Shown here piece after piece: positions 1 to 8,090 of a stretch of 64,000 nt of DNA. Under the pieces are notes generated by a model. That model was not told the DNA's origin. It ran no database searches and saw only the letters and a program-made list of their open reading frames with translations. A program made the translations under genes and the position numbers. Numbering within the stretch: the stretch's first letter is position 1; every line of letters begins with the position of its first letter. The stretch is from NCBI GenBank assembly GCA_918292005.1, contig CAKJZJ010000003.1, forward strand, positions 68,161 through 132,160. The letters run 5' to 3'. This DNA comes from Clostridiales bacterium (GTDB taxonomy: Bacteria; Bacillota; Clostridia; Christensenellales; UBA1242).

Positions 1-1
1 T

Positions 2-100
2 GCTATTAAAAATAATATTAAGAAGACATTACAGGCATTCTTCTATAAACGTATGAAAAGAAAACCTGTAATAATACCACTAATTATTGAAACGAAATAG
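2..100 (+). CDS. rnj: Ribonuclease J, C-terminal end (partial)
   Basis: An open frame enters from the left edge and ends with TAG at 98-100. Its last 32 residues include the stretch KRMKRKPVIIPLIIE, which matches the conserved C-terminus of RNase J (family pattern T-K-R-R-P-M-I-L-P-V-I). RNase J is a metallo-beta-lactamase-fold 5' exonuclease and endonuclease of mRNA decay in Bacillota. Only the tail is visible, so catalytic residues cannot be checked. The next gene starts 12 bases later, suggesting one transcript. Confidence 0.75.
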   Translation, partial: AIKNNIKKTLQAFFYKRMKRKPVIIPLIIETK

Positions 101-112
101 AAAAGGTGAAAA

Positions 113-727
113 ATGGATTTTGATGAATTGCAATTAAGATTGCACGATATCAAGCAATATGCAAAAGAAAAATATATTCCTATAATTAGGGACGAATCGG
201 CTAGATTTCTATATGACTATGTTATTAATCATAGGTGTAAAAGTATTCTAGAGATAGGCACTGCAATAGGTTATTCTGGTAGTATTATACTTGCTTCTAA
301 TGATGAATGTAGGCTCACAACGGTAGAAATTAATGGCGAGAGTTTTGATAAGGCGAAAGATACTTTTGCGAGACTGGGGTACACTGATAGGGTGGATATG
401 TATCTAATGGATGCAAAAGATTTATTGGAAAAATTGGTAAGTGAAAAACGCCATTTTGATTTGATTTTTCTAGATGGTGCTAAAGGTCAATATTACAATT
501 ATCTACCTAATCTTACGGAATTATTGATGCCGGATGGGGTAATTCTTGCCGACAATGTGCTATTACAGGGAATGGTTGAAAGTGATGAAATTCCGTCACA
601 TAAACATAGGTCAATGGTGATGCATTTAAGACAGTATTTAGATGCTGTAACTCACGATCCGTATGAGACGGAAATTGTTAGACTTGAAGATGGTCTTGCT
701 ATTACGAAATATAGGGGGAAGAAATAA
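113..727 (+). CDS. trmR: tRNA 5-hydroxyuridine methyltransferase (TrmR/YrrM-type O-methyltransferase)
   Basis: This 204-aa class I SAM methyltransferase of the YrrM group has motif I EIGTAIGYSG at residues 47-56 and the LIFLDGAKGQY block with its metal/SAM-side acidic residue at 117-127. In Bacillus subtilis TrmR methylates 5-hydroxyuridine at wobble position 34 of tRNA to 5-methoxyuridine. The gene after it encodes the U32-family enzyme that makes the hydroxyuridine, and the two overlap by one base (TAATG), which supports the tRNA role over a generic catechol methyltransferase. The start is preceded by AAAGGTGA at good spacing. Confidence 0.82.
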   Translation: MDFDELQLRLHDIKQYAKEKYIPIIRDESARFLYDYVINHRCKSILEIGTAIGYSGSIILASNDECRLTTVEINGESFDKAKDTFARLGYTDRVDMYLMDAKDLLEKLVSEKRHFDLIFLDGAKGQYYNYLPNLTELLMPDGVILADNVLLQGMVESDEIPSHKHRSMVMHLRQYLDAVTHDPYETEIVRLEDGLAITKYRGKK

Positions 728-1950
728 TGGTAGAATTATTAGCACCAGCTGGTAATATGGAAAAATTAAAGGTGGCATTTGCATATGGTGCTGATGCGTG
801 TTATCTGGCTGGTAAAAAATTTGGATTGCGTGCATTTTCTGGTAATTTCGATGAAAACGAACTAAAAGAAGCAGTTAAATATGCTCATGATCTAGGTAAA
901 AAAATATATATTACTGTGAATATTGTAGCGCATAATGAAGATTTTGTGGGGCTGGATGAGTACCTGGTATTTTTGCAAGATATTGGTGTAGATGCAGTCA
1001 TTGTAAGTGATATCGGTATTATTCGGTTGGTTAAAAAGGTAGCACCTAAACTGGAATTGCATGTTTCTACACAGGCCAATATCACCAATAAATATACTGC
1101 TCAGACCTTTGTGGATATGGGGGCAAAAAGGCTAATACTTGCTAGAGAATTGAGCCTAAAAGAAATAAAGGAAATACGTGACTATGTACCAAAAGACGTA
1201 GATATAGAGACTTTTGTCCATGGTGCTATGTGTATTTCATATTCTGGTAGGTGTTTGCTCTCTAATTATTTGAATGGTAGAGATAGTAATAGGGGTGCGT
1301 GTGTTCAAGCGTGTAGGTTTGAGTATTCTATATGTGAAAAAACTCGCAAAGGAGAATACTATGATATTCAAGAAGATGATAGAGGTACATATATTCTTAA
1401 TAGCAAAGATATGTGTTTAATCGAGCATATTGGGGAATTGATTGATACTGGTATATTTTCATTTAAAATAGAAGGAAGAATGAAAAGTCCTTATTATGTG
1501 GCAACTGTTGTGAATGCCTATAGGAGAGCCATTGATGATTATTATGCAGGCAAAAAGTTTAATCCTGAATTGCTAGAAGAATTGGAAAAAACCAGCCATC
1601 GTAGGTATTCTACAGGGTTCTATTTTGGTAGTAAGGATAAAGAATATCGAGAGTCTAGCATGCCAGTACAGTCTTATGAATTTATGGCTATGGTTAGAAG
1701 TGAGAATGTAGATGGATATGTTGAGATAGAACAGAGAAATAGATTTAAGGTGGGGGAAACACTCAATGTGCTCAGTCCTGGTGATGAATTTAATAAAGAC
1801 TTTGTTGTAAAAGAAATGTTGGATATAGATGGTAACGTGGTTGATGATGCTAGTCGTGTACAACAGATACTCAGAATAAAAACTCAATTAAAACTAAAGC
1901 CAGGAGATATTCTCAGAAAAAGAATTGAAGATAAAAATGAATTGTTATAA
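727..1950 (+). CDS. trhP: tRNA wobble uridine hydroxylation protein, U32 peptidase family
   Basis: This 407-aa member of the U32 'peptidase' family is collinear with YrrO/YegQ. The family signature lies at residues 161-180 (ETFVHGAMCISYSGRCLLSN), followed by C192 and C196; C169, C176, C192 and C196 are the likely Fe-S ligands. TrhP proteins catalyse prephenate-dependent hydroxylation of U34 in tRNA; they are not thought to be proteases. B. subtilis carries two paralogues in tandem (yrrN, yrrO), whereas only one copy is here. It is the last gene of the rnj-trmR-trhP run and ends in a rho-independent terminator. Confidence 0.85.
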   Translation: MVELLAPAGNMEKLKVAFAYGADACYLAGKKFGLRAFSGNFDENELKEAVKYAHDLGKKIYITVNIVAHNEDFVGLDEYLVFLQDIGVDAVIVSDIGIIRLVKKVAPKLELHVSTQANITNKYTAQTFVDMGAKRLILARELSLKEIKEIRDYVPKDVDIETFVHGAMCISYSGRCLLSNYLNGRDSNRGACVQACRFEYSICEKTRKGEYYDIQEDDRGTYILNSKDMCLIEHIGELIDTGIFSFKIEGRMKSPYYVATVVNAYRRAIDDYYAGKKFNPELLEELEKTSHRRYSTGFYFGSKDKEYRESSMPVQSYEFMAMVRSENVDGYVEIEQRNRFKVGETLNVLSPGDEFNKDFVVKEMLDIDGNVVDDASRVQQILRIKTQLKLKPGDILRKRIEDKNELL

Positions 1951-1970
1951 ACACAATTCATTTTTTATTT
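1933..1970 (+). terminator. Terminator after trhP
   Basis: An inverted repeat (AATGAATTGT / ACAATTCATT) overlaps the last codons of trhP and is followed by a T-rich run, a typical rho-independent terminator. Confidence 0.8.
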
Positions 1971-2291
1971 TTGTATAAATATTTTTTACGTTGTTAAAAA
2001 ATCCCTAAAATAAATATGTAATATATTATAAATATTTAATAATTAATATATTTATACAAAATTATAAAACGACATATTTGCAATAATATTCAAAATACAT
2101 TATATTTATACAACTATGCAAATATTTAAAAATTATGTAAATATATACATAAAAATAAATAAATATACTCAAATGGTTGAAAGCATTGTAGTGCAGTTAC
2201 AGCAAATTTTATATAGTATATATATACAAAAAATAAAATAATTATGCATTAAAAAGATTTTTTTGGACAAGCAAAATTCGACAAAATAAGA
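1971..2291. other. Very AT-rich intergenic region upstream of sigK
   Basis: About 320 bases contain no credible gene. The sequence is almost entirely A and T, with many TATA runs. The 9-mer TTTATACAA occurs at 2051-2059 and 2105-2113 and as its reverse complement at 1971-1979; this could be an operator family or simple chance in such biased sequence. The far end carries the candidate sporulation promoter of sigK. Confidence 0.5.
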
Positions 2292-2302
2292 CATATATTA
2301 TC
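2270..2302 (+). promoter_or_regulatory. Candidate sigma-E-type promoter of sigK
   Basis: CATATATTATC at 2292-2302 resembles the sigma-E -10 element (CATACAnT). A weak -35-like GCAAAAT lies 14 bases upstream. The same 11-mer precedes the spoVM candidate at exactly the same distance (16 bases) from the start codon. In B. subtilis sigK is transcribed by sigma-E with SpoIIID. The leader would be short, about 13 bases. Confidence 0.45.
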
Positions 2303-2318
2303 ATATAGGTGGTGATAT

Positions 2319-3017
2319 ATGATTATTGAGAGTTTTGTTGCGTTCATCCAGAAAGTAATGTTTTTTACTTCGTATATAAATAATAATTCTTCATTCCCGA
2401 AACCTCTGACTGTAGAAGAAGAAAAGAAATATTTGGATGCAATGGAAAATGGTGATGAAAAGGCAAAAGAGATTTTGATTCATCACAATCTTAGACTTGT
2501 GGCGCATATTGTTAAAAAATACAATCAGTCAGAAGAAGCAGATGATTTGATTTCGGTTGGGTGTTTGGGATTAATAAAAGCTATTAATTCGTATAAATCC
2601 AATCATGGTACACAGTTTAGTACTTATGCTGCTAAATGTATCGAAAATGAGATATTGATGTTAATTAGGGCTAATAAAAAACATAGAAGTATTATTAGTA
2701 TTGATGATGTATTGGGAGCTGATGATGAGCAAAATGAAATTACCATTGGTGATTTAAACTTTGATGATGATAATGATGTCGAAAAAATTGTATCCAATAA
2801 AGTTTTGGGAGAAAAACTTGATTTTGTTTTAAAAAAGTATCTTACACGCAGAGAATATGAGATTATGTGTTTAAGATATGGTTTAAACGGTTTGCCTATT
2901 TTACCACAGAGAGAGGTGGCAACTAGACTGGGTATTAGCCGAAGTTACATATCCAGACTGGAGACCAAGGCATTGTCGGTTTTGCGTGCCAATATGAATA
3001 GAAACGATTATTACTGA
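2319..3017 (+). CDS. sigK: Sporulation sigma factor K, pro-form
   Basis: This 232-aa sigma-70-family factor drives late mother-cell transcription in sporulation. After a hydrophobic leader (about residues 1-25) comes SSFPKPLTVEEEKKYL, the hallmark of SigK. Region 2 has NLRLVAHIVKKY and DLISVGCLGLIKAI; region 4 has the helix-turn-helix QREVATRLGISRSYISRLE. The leader resembles the B. subtilis pro-sequence removed by SpoIVFB, so a membrane-bound precursor is likely, unlike Clostridioides difficile, whose SigK lacks it. The gene is continuous, with no skin-type interruption. The start follows AGGTGGTGAT. SigE was considered, but the N-terminus fits SigK better. Confidence 0.9.
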   Translation: MIIESFVAFIQKVMFFTSYINNNSSFPKPLTVEEEKKYLDAMENGDEKAKEILIHHNLRLVAHIVKKYNQSEEADDLISVGCLGLIKAINSYKSNHGTQFSTYAAKCIENEILMLIRANKKHRSIISIDDVLGADDEQNEITIGDLNFDDDNDVEKIVSNKVLGEKLDFVLKKYLTRREYEIMCLRYGLNGLPILPQREVATRLGISRSYISRLETKALSVLRANMNRNDYY

Positions 3018-3024
3018 TTTTATA

Positions 3025-3053
3025 TTGAAAAATATTCATATTTATGTTAGAAT
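3025..3053 (+). promoter_or_regulatory. Sigma-A promoter of rnpB
   Basis: TTGAAA at 3025-3030, a 17-base spacer and TAGAAT at 3048-3053, with an extended TG one base before the -10. The expected start point lies about 7-10 bases on, which agrees with the 5' end of the RNase P RNA at about 3063. Confidence 0.75.
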
Positions 3054-3062
3054 AGTATTGTT

Positions 3063-3389
3063 AGATATACAGACGATTGCGAGAGCAAATGCTTTTGAGG
3101 AAAGTCCGAGCATCATAGAGTAGGATGCCAGTTAACGACTGGTGGAGGCGACTCCAAGGAAAGTGCAACAGAAAAAATACAGCAAAGTTATTTTGCGATA
3201 GGTGGAATAGTGGTGTAAGAGACCACTAATGGTATAGGTAACTATATCATTGTGTAAACCCCATCCGATGCAAGGTAGAGAGACGTTATAAAGTTACTCG
3301 CTAGTCTCTCATTACACCGCTTGAGATTATTAGTGATAATAATACTAGATAGATAATCGTCAGATACAGAACTCGGCTTACGTGTATCT
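3063..3389 (+). ncRNA. rnpB: RNase P RNA, type A architecture
   Basis: This is the catalytic RNA of RNase P, which matures tRNA 5' ends. Universal P4 halves are present: GAGGAAAGTCCGAGC near the 5' end and ACAGAACTCGGCTTAC near the 3' end. P1 pairs AGATATAC (3063-3070) with GTGTATCT (3382-3389), and P2 pairs GACGATT (3072-3078) with AATCGTC (3355-3361). Internal blocks (GTGCAACAGA, GTAAACCCCATCCG-TGCAAG, CGCTTGAG, TAGATAGATAATCGTC) align with the E. coli type A molecule, not the B. subtilis type B one. Length is about 327 nt. Confidence 0.93.
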
Positions 3390-3403
3390 AATATATTTTA
3401 TTT

Positions 3404-3425
3404 GCACCATTTAGGTGCTTTTTTG
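3404..3425 (+). terminator. Terminator of rnpB
   Basis: Stem GCACC / GGTGC (3404-3408 with 3414-3418) is followed by six T, just downstream of the P1 helix of RNase P RNA. Confidence 0.8.
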
Positions 3426-3490
3426 TTTAATTAGTGTTGCATAGATATTGGCTTTTTGATATAATTATGGTGTATTTGTAGGTGATTTTG

Positions 3491-4780
3491 ATGGATAATA
3501 TGTTTGAATACAATACTAGTGTTGCTAGACCTTTGGCTGATAGGATGAGACCTAGTACTCTAGATGAGTTTTTAGGGCAAGAGCATCTGATTAGTAAAAA
3601 TAGTTTTCTTGTTAGAGCGATTTCGCATGGTACTATTGGCTCTTGTATTTTTTATGGTCCTCCAGGATGTGGCAAAACTACAATCGCTAGCATCATAGCC
3701 AATACCACACAGGGTATTTTCAAAAAACTCAATGCAGTTAGTTCTGGTGTTGGTGATGCCAAAGAGATTATTGCCGAGGCAAAATCAAATCTAGAATTGT
3801 ATGGAACAAAGACATATTTGCTACTAGATGAATGTCATAGATGGAGTAAAGCACAGAGTGATTGTGTACTCGAAGCCATCGAAAAGGGCTATATTATTTT
3901 TATTGGATCTACTACAGAAAATCCATATATATCTATGACTCGTGCTATTGTTAGTAGGTGTAAAGTATTTGAATTCAAACCTTTGACTACAGACGATCTA
4001 GTTCGTGCTATCAAGTCTGCTCTAGCAGATAAAGATAGAGGACTGGGTAATTTGCAAGTAAATATGTCAGAAGAAACTATCAAATATCTAGCATACAATT
4101 CTTCAGGTGATATGCGTACTTGTTACAATACATTGGAATTTGCAGTTACTACTACGCCACCAGATAAAGATAATATTATCACTATTGATAATGAAGTCAT
4201 TAATGAATGTATGCAAAAGGGCAATATTGCTCTAGATGAAAATACTTCTTACGATATTCTCAGTGCTTTTTGCAAAAGTTTGCGTGGTAGCGATACAGAT
4301 GCAGCACTTTTCTATTGTCAAAAATTGCTTGTCAGTGGTTACGATCCATTGATTATCGCTAGACGTCTAGTTGCACATGCTAGCGAAGATATTGGTATGG
4401 CAGATAGCAATGCATTACTAATGGCTATATCTGCTCTTACTTCGTGTGAGAAACTTGGATTGCCAGAGTGTAGTCTTACATTATCTCATGCAATTATTTA
4501 TATATGCGAAGCAGAGAAAAGTAATTCGGTATTACTCGCTATGGATGCCGCTAGGGAAGATGCAATCAAATATAAAAATGCTAGAGTGCCTAATCATCTA
4601 AAGAATCATCCATCTGGATATAATGATGGCCATGGTAAATATAAATATCCACACAATTATGGTGGTTATGTAAAACAACAATATTTGCCTGATGAATTAA
4701 AAGATAAAATTTATTATGAGCCAAAATCCAATGGTAGAGAAAAAAATATTATTAGGAAAAAATCAATGTACAATAAATAA
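3491..4780 (+). CDS. rarA: Replication-associated recombination protein A (RarA/MgsA AAA+ ATPase)
   Basis: This AAA+ clamp-loader-like ATPase acts at stalled replication forks. The ATG at 3491 (429 aa) is chosen because AGGTGA lies just upstream; a GTG three codons earlier is possible. The N-terminus ARPLADRMRPSTLDEFLGQEHL is typical. Walker A GPPGCGKTT is at residues 56-64 and Walker B LLLDECH at about 110-116, where most homologues read DEIHR. The C-terminal part carries the family's tetramerisation block, with NHLKNHPSGYNDGHGKYKYPHN at its end. The MazG-like gene follows after 9 bases. Confidence 0.92.
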   Translation: MDNMFEYNTSVARPLADRMRPSTLDEFLGQEHLISKNSFLVRAISHGTIGSCIFYGPPGCGKTTIASIIANTTQGIFKKLNAVSSGVGDAKEIIAEAKSNLELYGTKTYLLLDECHRWSKAQSDCVLEAIEKGYIIFIGSTTENPYISMTRAIVSRCKVFEFKPLTTDDLVRAIKSALADKDRGLGNLQVNMSEETIKYLAYNSSGDMRTCYNTLEFAVTTTPPDKDNIITIDNEVINECMQKGNIALDENTSYDILSAFCKSLRGSDTDAALFYCQKLLVSGYDPLIIARRLVAHASEDIGMADSNALLMAISALTSCEKLGLPECSLTLSHAIIYICEAEKSNSVLLAMDAAREDAIKYKNARVPNHLKNHPSGYNDGHGKYKYPHNYGGYVKQQYLPDELKDKIYYEPKSNGREKNIIRKKSMYNK

Positions 4781-4789
4781 GGTGTTTTC

Positions 4790-5086
4790 ATGAAAAAAGA
4801 ATACGTAGAATTATATGATAAATTTATAGAAACTCGTGGTATAGATAGTCAGATAAGAATGTGTATAGAAGAAATGAGTGAACTTACCAAAGAATTGTGT
4901 AAGTATTATAGGAGCAAAGGAACAGACAAAGAGATGGAGACTATTGCTCATATAAAAGAAGAATTGGCAGATGTAACCAATACGATAGAACAGATGACAC
5001 ATTATTTTGGCGAAGAAGATATAGCCAAAATCCGTGAGTATAAGATGGGTAGGGCGAGAGATGAATTAAAAAAAGACCATAAGTAA
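4790..5086 (+). CDS. MazG-like nucleotide pyrophosphohydrolase
   Basis: This 98-aa all-alpha protein has the MazG/dUTPase-2 metal-binding pattern: E27, E28 and E31 in the first helix (IEEMSELTKEL), then E58 and D61 (KEELADVTNTIEQM). Such proteins hydrolyse (d)NTPs to monophosphates and pyrophosphate, often as house-cleaning enzymes; the substrate cannot be read from the sequence. It is a single-domain form, much shorter than tandem-domain E. coli MazG. It sits 9 bases after rarA, so it is probably co-transcribed with it, and ends at a strong terminator. Confidence 0.75.
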   Translation: MKKEYVELYDKFIETRGIDSQIRMCIEEMSELTKELCKYYRSKGTDKEMETIAHIKEELADVTNTIEQMTHYFGEEDIAKIREYKMGRARDELKKDHK

Positions 5087-5100
5087 TGGTCTTTTTTTTT
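5068..5100. terminator. Bidirectional terminator between convergent genes
   Basis: Stem AAAGACCAT / ATGGTCTTT (5072-5080 with 5086-5094) has an A-run on its left and a T-run on its right, so it can end both the rarA/MazG-like transcript and the minus-strand surface-protein transcript. Confidence 0.85.
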
Positions 5101-7870
5101 ATGGTAGTATCATATATGTGCTTATTCCATTGGTGGACATTTGTTCACCGGAGTAACCAGAGCCACCTCCAAATAGTGTTACTTGGTATTTTATGTTGAT
5201 ATATTGATTTGCCGCATTTATTAGATCGTTTATTTCAATGGTGAAATTTAGTTCTATTTCAAATACTCCTATAGATAATTGAGAACCTGTATAATAATTG
5301 TTGTATAAATATTCACATAGGGTATTGAATTCATTTTGGTTATCTATACACAAATCAAAGTTTGTGCCATATATTTCATCGTAGTTCTCATAAAAATCAT
5401 ACTGGGTATTTGCTACTAGTGCATCAAAGTCTTGAGATGTAAAAGATAGGCTAGTTTTGTATGTGTCGGTGAATAGAAATTGTGTTAAACTAAATACTTC
5501 TTCTTGAGTGCTTTGTATTCCGCTACCACCATGTGTGGCATCTAGTCCTTGCCAGTGACCATCTATATATACTCTATTCCATGCGTGTGAATTTCCTGTT
5601 ACTCTGATTGCAGGGATATTCTCTATCTGTGCTAATACTACGAATGCTTTGGATATTCCGTCGCACACAGCTTCTTTGCTTATTAATGCTCCGTCAGCAT
5701 ACCATGAGTCATACTCTGGCCATAGATTACTTGGATTATTATTAAAAGCACTGCTTGCAGCATAGTTGTCATATGCTACTTCATTTATTAGCCATGTGTA
5801 TATTGCATATGTTTTTTGTATATCCGTCATTAAGTCGTTGCAGATATCTTTTAGTATATTTTTTGCCACATTGTACAATGTCTCTGCTGCAGATGACGCT
5901 GCACATATTGGCTTAAATCCAGTCTCTAGTGCAAAAAATAATTGATCACTTGTAGATACGATTATTGTTTTTTGTACTTTGTTTCTATTGAAATCGTCAT
6001 AGTCGTTTGCTCTTTGATTGTGTAATTGTTCTGCAAATGCAGGGGATAATTGTGTATATGCAGATGCGTGATATGGATCTGCTATTTTTGTACATTCGCT
6101 ACTTGTATGGTCGCTATTATACTTTATGTATCCTATGCTACTACTTTCGGCGTATGAAGTCAGTCCTGTGTATTTTATAGGGTAGATGCTATCGCTTATT
6201 GCATTAGATAATTGTTCTGTTAGTTTGGCTTGGGTGTATGAGCCATCTGCATAGTTTAATTGCAATCTGTATGTATTAGTAATATTGTAGAAGTTTACCC
6301 AGTCTGCCCATGCAACTAGTTCATTATAAGAATTGATTGGTAGTATGCTGCCTGTGCTAGCCATAGCAAATTTATCATAATATTTGTAGAATCCGTAATC
6401 TATAAAATATGTCCATTTTCCATATATATTTACATCACTATGTATTTCGTGTCCAAATTCATATTCTTGAGTGTATGTATTATCTGTGTACCAAGTATCT
6501 ATTATATATCCCGACATACCATATTCGCTAGCATTGATGGTAGGAGCATATGTGACTTGTGTGTTTGGTAATATTATTTGATTGTTTGTCAGTAATTGAT
6601 TATCTGCATAAAAATTGACTGTATTTGTTAGTGATTCGTAGTGAGCAGTGAATAATAGATCTCCATACGAGCCTTGTTCTATTACCACATGTGTAGATGG
6701 TGTAGTAATGGTATCGCTTGTCCATCCTATGAATGTGTAGTTATCTTTGCTAGGGTTGTGTAATGTGATGTCGCTAGAATATATTGTATATTGAGTAGGA
6801 TTAGGTATTGTGCAAGTACCACCATTGGTTATGTATGTAATTGAATATGTCGTTAGAGTAAATCTAGAGTATAGTGTGTAATTAGTCATGCTAGATGTTT
6901 CGATTGTGGTAACCTTTGTTCCCAGTCCCAGTGCTGCGGTGTACCAGCCTTGGAAAGTATATCCATTTTTCGTAAGATCTAATAGTGTGATGTCTTCATC
7001 TTCTATAGTGTAAATCGTCGGATTTGGATTTGGGACTTCGTAGTCTAGTACGTAATCAATACTGTATGTATTAGCTATGAAGTGTGAATATATTGTAATA
7101 TTGGCTTTAGTACTGGTATTAATTACAGTTACTCTAGTACCAGTCCCATTAGCTCCGGTGTACCAGCCATGGAATGTATATCCATTTTTGCTTAGGTCTA
7201 TTAGAGTAATATTCTCATCTTCTATAGTATATGATGTTGGATTTGGATTGGTTGTTTCTTGGTCTAATATGTATTCTATTGTATATGTTTGCAGAGTGAA
7301 GTATGCGTATATGGTGTAATTGGTTTCTGTGCTAGTATCTATTACTATTACTTGAGTACCGGTACCATTAGCTCCGGTGTACCAGCCATGGAAAATATGT
7401 TCTGACCATACAGCATCTTGTAGGGTTATATTATCACTCGCTATTGTGTATGAAGTTGGGTTGGTATTGGTGGCGTTGCTATCTATCACATACGTAATAG
7501 TGTTTATTTTTTCAAATCTTGCTGTGATATTATAATTATGCTCTAGGTTGGTTAGGGTGTATGGATTTTCATTGCTGAGTAGGGTGTCGCCATCGTACCA
7601 GCCTATGAATTGGTATCCATCATTTGCAGTGGCTGTGAGAGCATTATTAGAGTGTGCATTATATTCGCCATTACCAGATACTTGACCATATTCGCCATTT
7701 TTCATTATATCTATGGTATATTGAGTGGTTGGATCTTCTTGAATCTCTACAGGTGGGGTGTTTTTAGCCTGTGGTAATTGCATGTAAGCAAATATTCCCA
7801 GTCCCACAAATACTATCAAAAATCCTAATCCTATTATTATTCTTTTTAATTTATTATGTTTCCCTTTCAT
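5099..7870 (-). CDS. Membrane-anchored InlB-repeat protein with a transglutaminase-like domain
   Basis: This 923-aa extracytoplasmic protein has a short basic head and one N-terminal membrane helix (about residues 9-30), which may be a signal anchor. A partial repeat (about 50-120) and four InlB/Listeria-Bacteroides-type repeats (about 124-190, 195-264, 267-338, 341-411) follow, with the recurring core GYTFxGWYTGANGTGT. After a linker region comes a transglutaminase/protease-like core with a likely triad C736 (EAVCDGISKAF), H762 (GNSHAWNRV) and D777 (GLDATHGG). There is no LPXTG motif. A role in surface adhesion or peptide/wall processing is inference; the substrate is unknown. Confidence 0.8.
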   Translation of the reverse strand: MKGKHNKLKRIIIGLGFLIVFVGLGIFAYMQLPQAKNTPPVEIQEDPTTQYTIDIMKNGEYGQVSGNGEYNAHSNNALTATANDGYQFIGWYDGDTLLSNENPYTLTNLEHNYNITARFEKINTITYVIDSNATNTNPTSYTIASDNITLQDAVWSEHIFHGWYTGANGTGTQVIVIDTSTETNYTIYAYFTLQTYTIEYILDQETTNPNPTSYTIEDENITLIDLSKNGYTFHGWYTGANGTGTRVTVINTSTKANITIYSHFIANTYSIDYVLDYEVPNPNPTIYTIEDEDITLLDLTKNGYTFQGWYTAALGLGTKVTTIETSSMTNYTLYSRFTLTTYSITYITNGGTCTIPNPTQYTIYSSDITLHNPSKDNYTFIGWTSDTITTPSTHVVIEQGSYGDLLFTAHYESLTNTVNFYADNQLLTNNQIILPNTQVTYAPTINASEYGMSGYIIDTWYTDNTYTQEYEFGHEIHSDVNIYGKWTYFIDYGFYKYYDKFAMASTGSILPINSYNELVAWADWVNFYNITNTYRLQLNYADGSYTQAKLTEQLSNAISDSIYPIKYTGLTSYAESSSIGYIKYNSDHTSSECTKIADPYHASAYTQLSPAFAEQLHNQRANDYDDFNRNKVQKTIIVSTSDQLFFALETGFKPICAASSAAETLYNVAKNILKDICNDLMTDIQKTYAIYTWLINEVAYDNYAASSAFNNNPSNLWPEYDSWYADGALISKEAVCDGISKAFVVLAQIENIPAIRVTGNSHAWNRVYIDGHWQGLDATHGGSGIQSTQEEVFSLTQFLFTDTYKTSLSFTSQDFDALVANTQYDFYENYDEIYGTNFDLCIDNQNEFNTLCEYLYNNYYTGSQLSIGVFEIELNFTIEINDLINAANQYINIKYQVTLFGGGSGYSGEQMSTNGISTYMILP
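6640..7500 (-). repeat. Four tandem InlB-type coding repeats
   Basis: Units of roughly 210-220 bases inside the surface-protein gene share near-identical blocks, for example the complement of CCGGTGTACCAGCC at about 6938, 7158 and 7374. Each encodes one beta-grasp-like repeat of about 70 residues. The similarity could allow copy-number change by recombination. Confidence 0.75.
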
Positions 7871-8090
7871 ATTTCACCTTGCCATACAATAAGTATATCA
7901 AAATACCATTATTGTGCCAATAAATTTATGAAATGTTGATTGAATTATTTGTGTTACATATTTATAAATATTATTATTTTTTCAAAATTTGAGCATAAAA
8001 TGTACAAAAAATATGCACTTCATGCTAAATTATTTGATAAAAAGCAGTATTTGTGTTAATATAATTGTACATAAAAAGGAGATTTTTGTT

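Noticed and set aside
7989..8090. Longer start for the six-helix membrane protein
   Set aside because: The extra 34 codons read like non-coding DNA, and a strong AAAAGGAGA site precedes ATG 8091.
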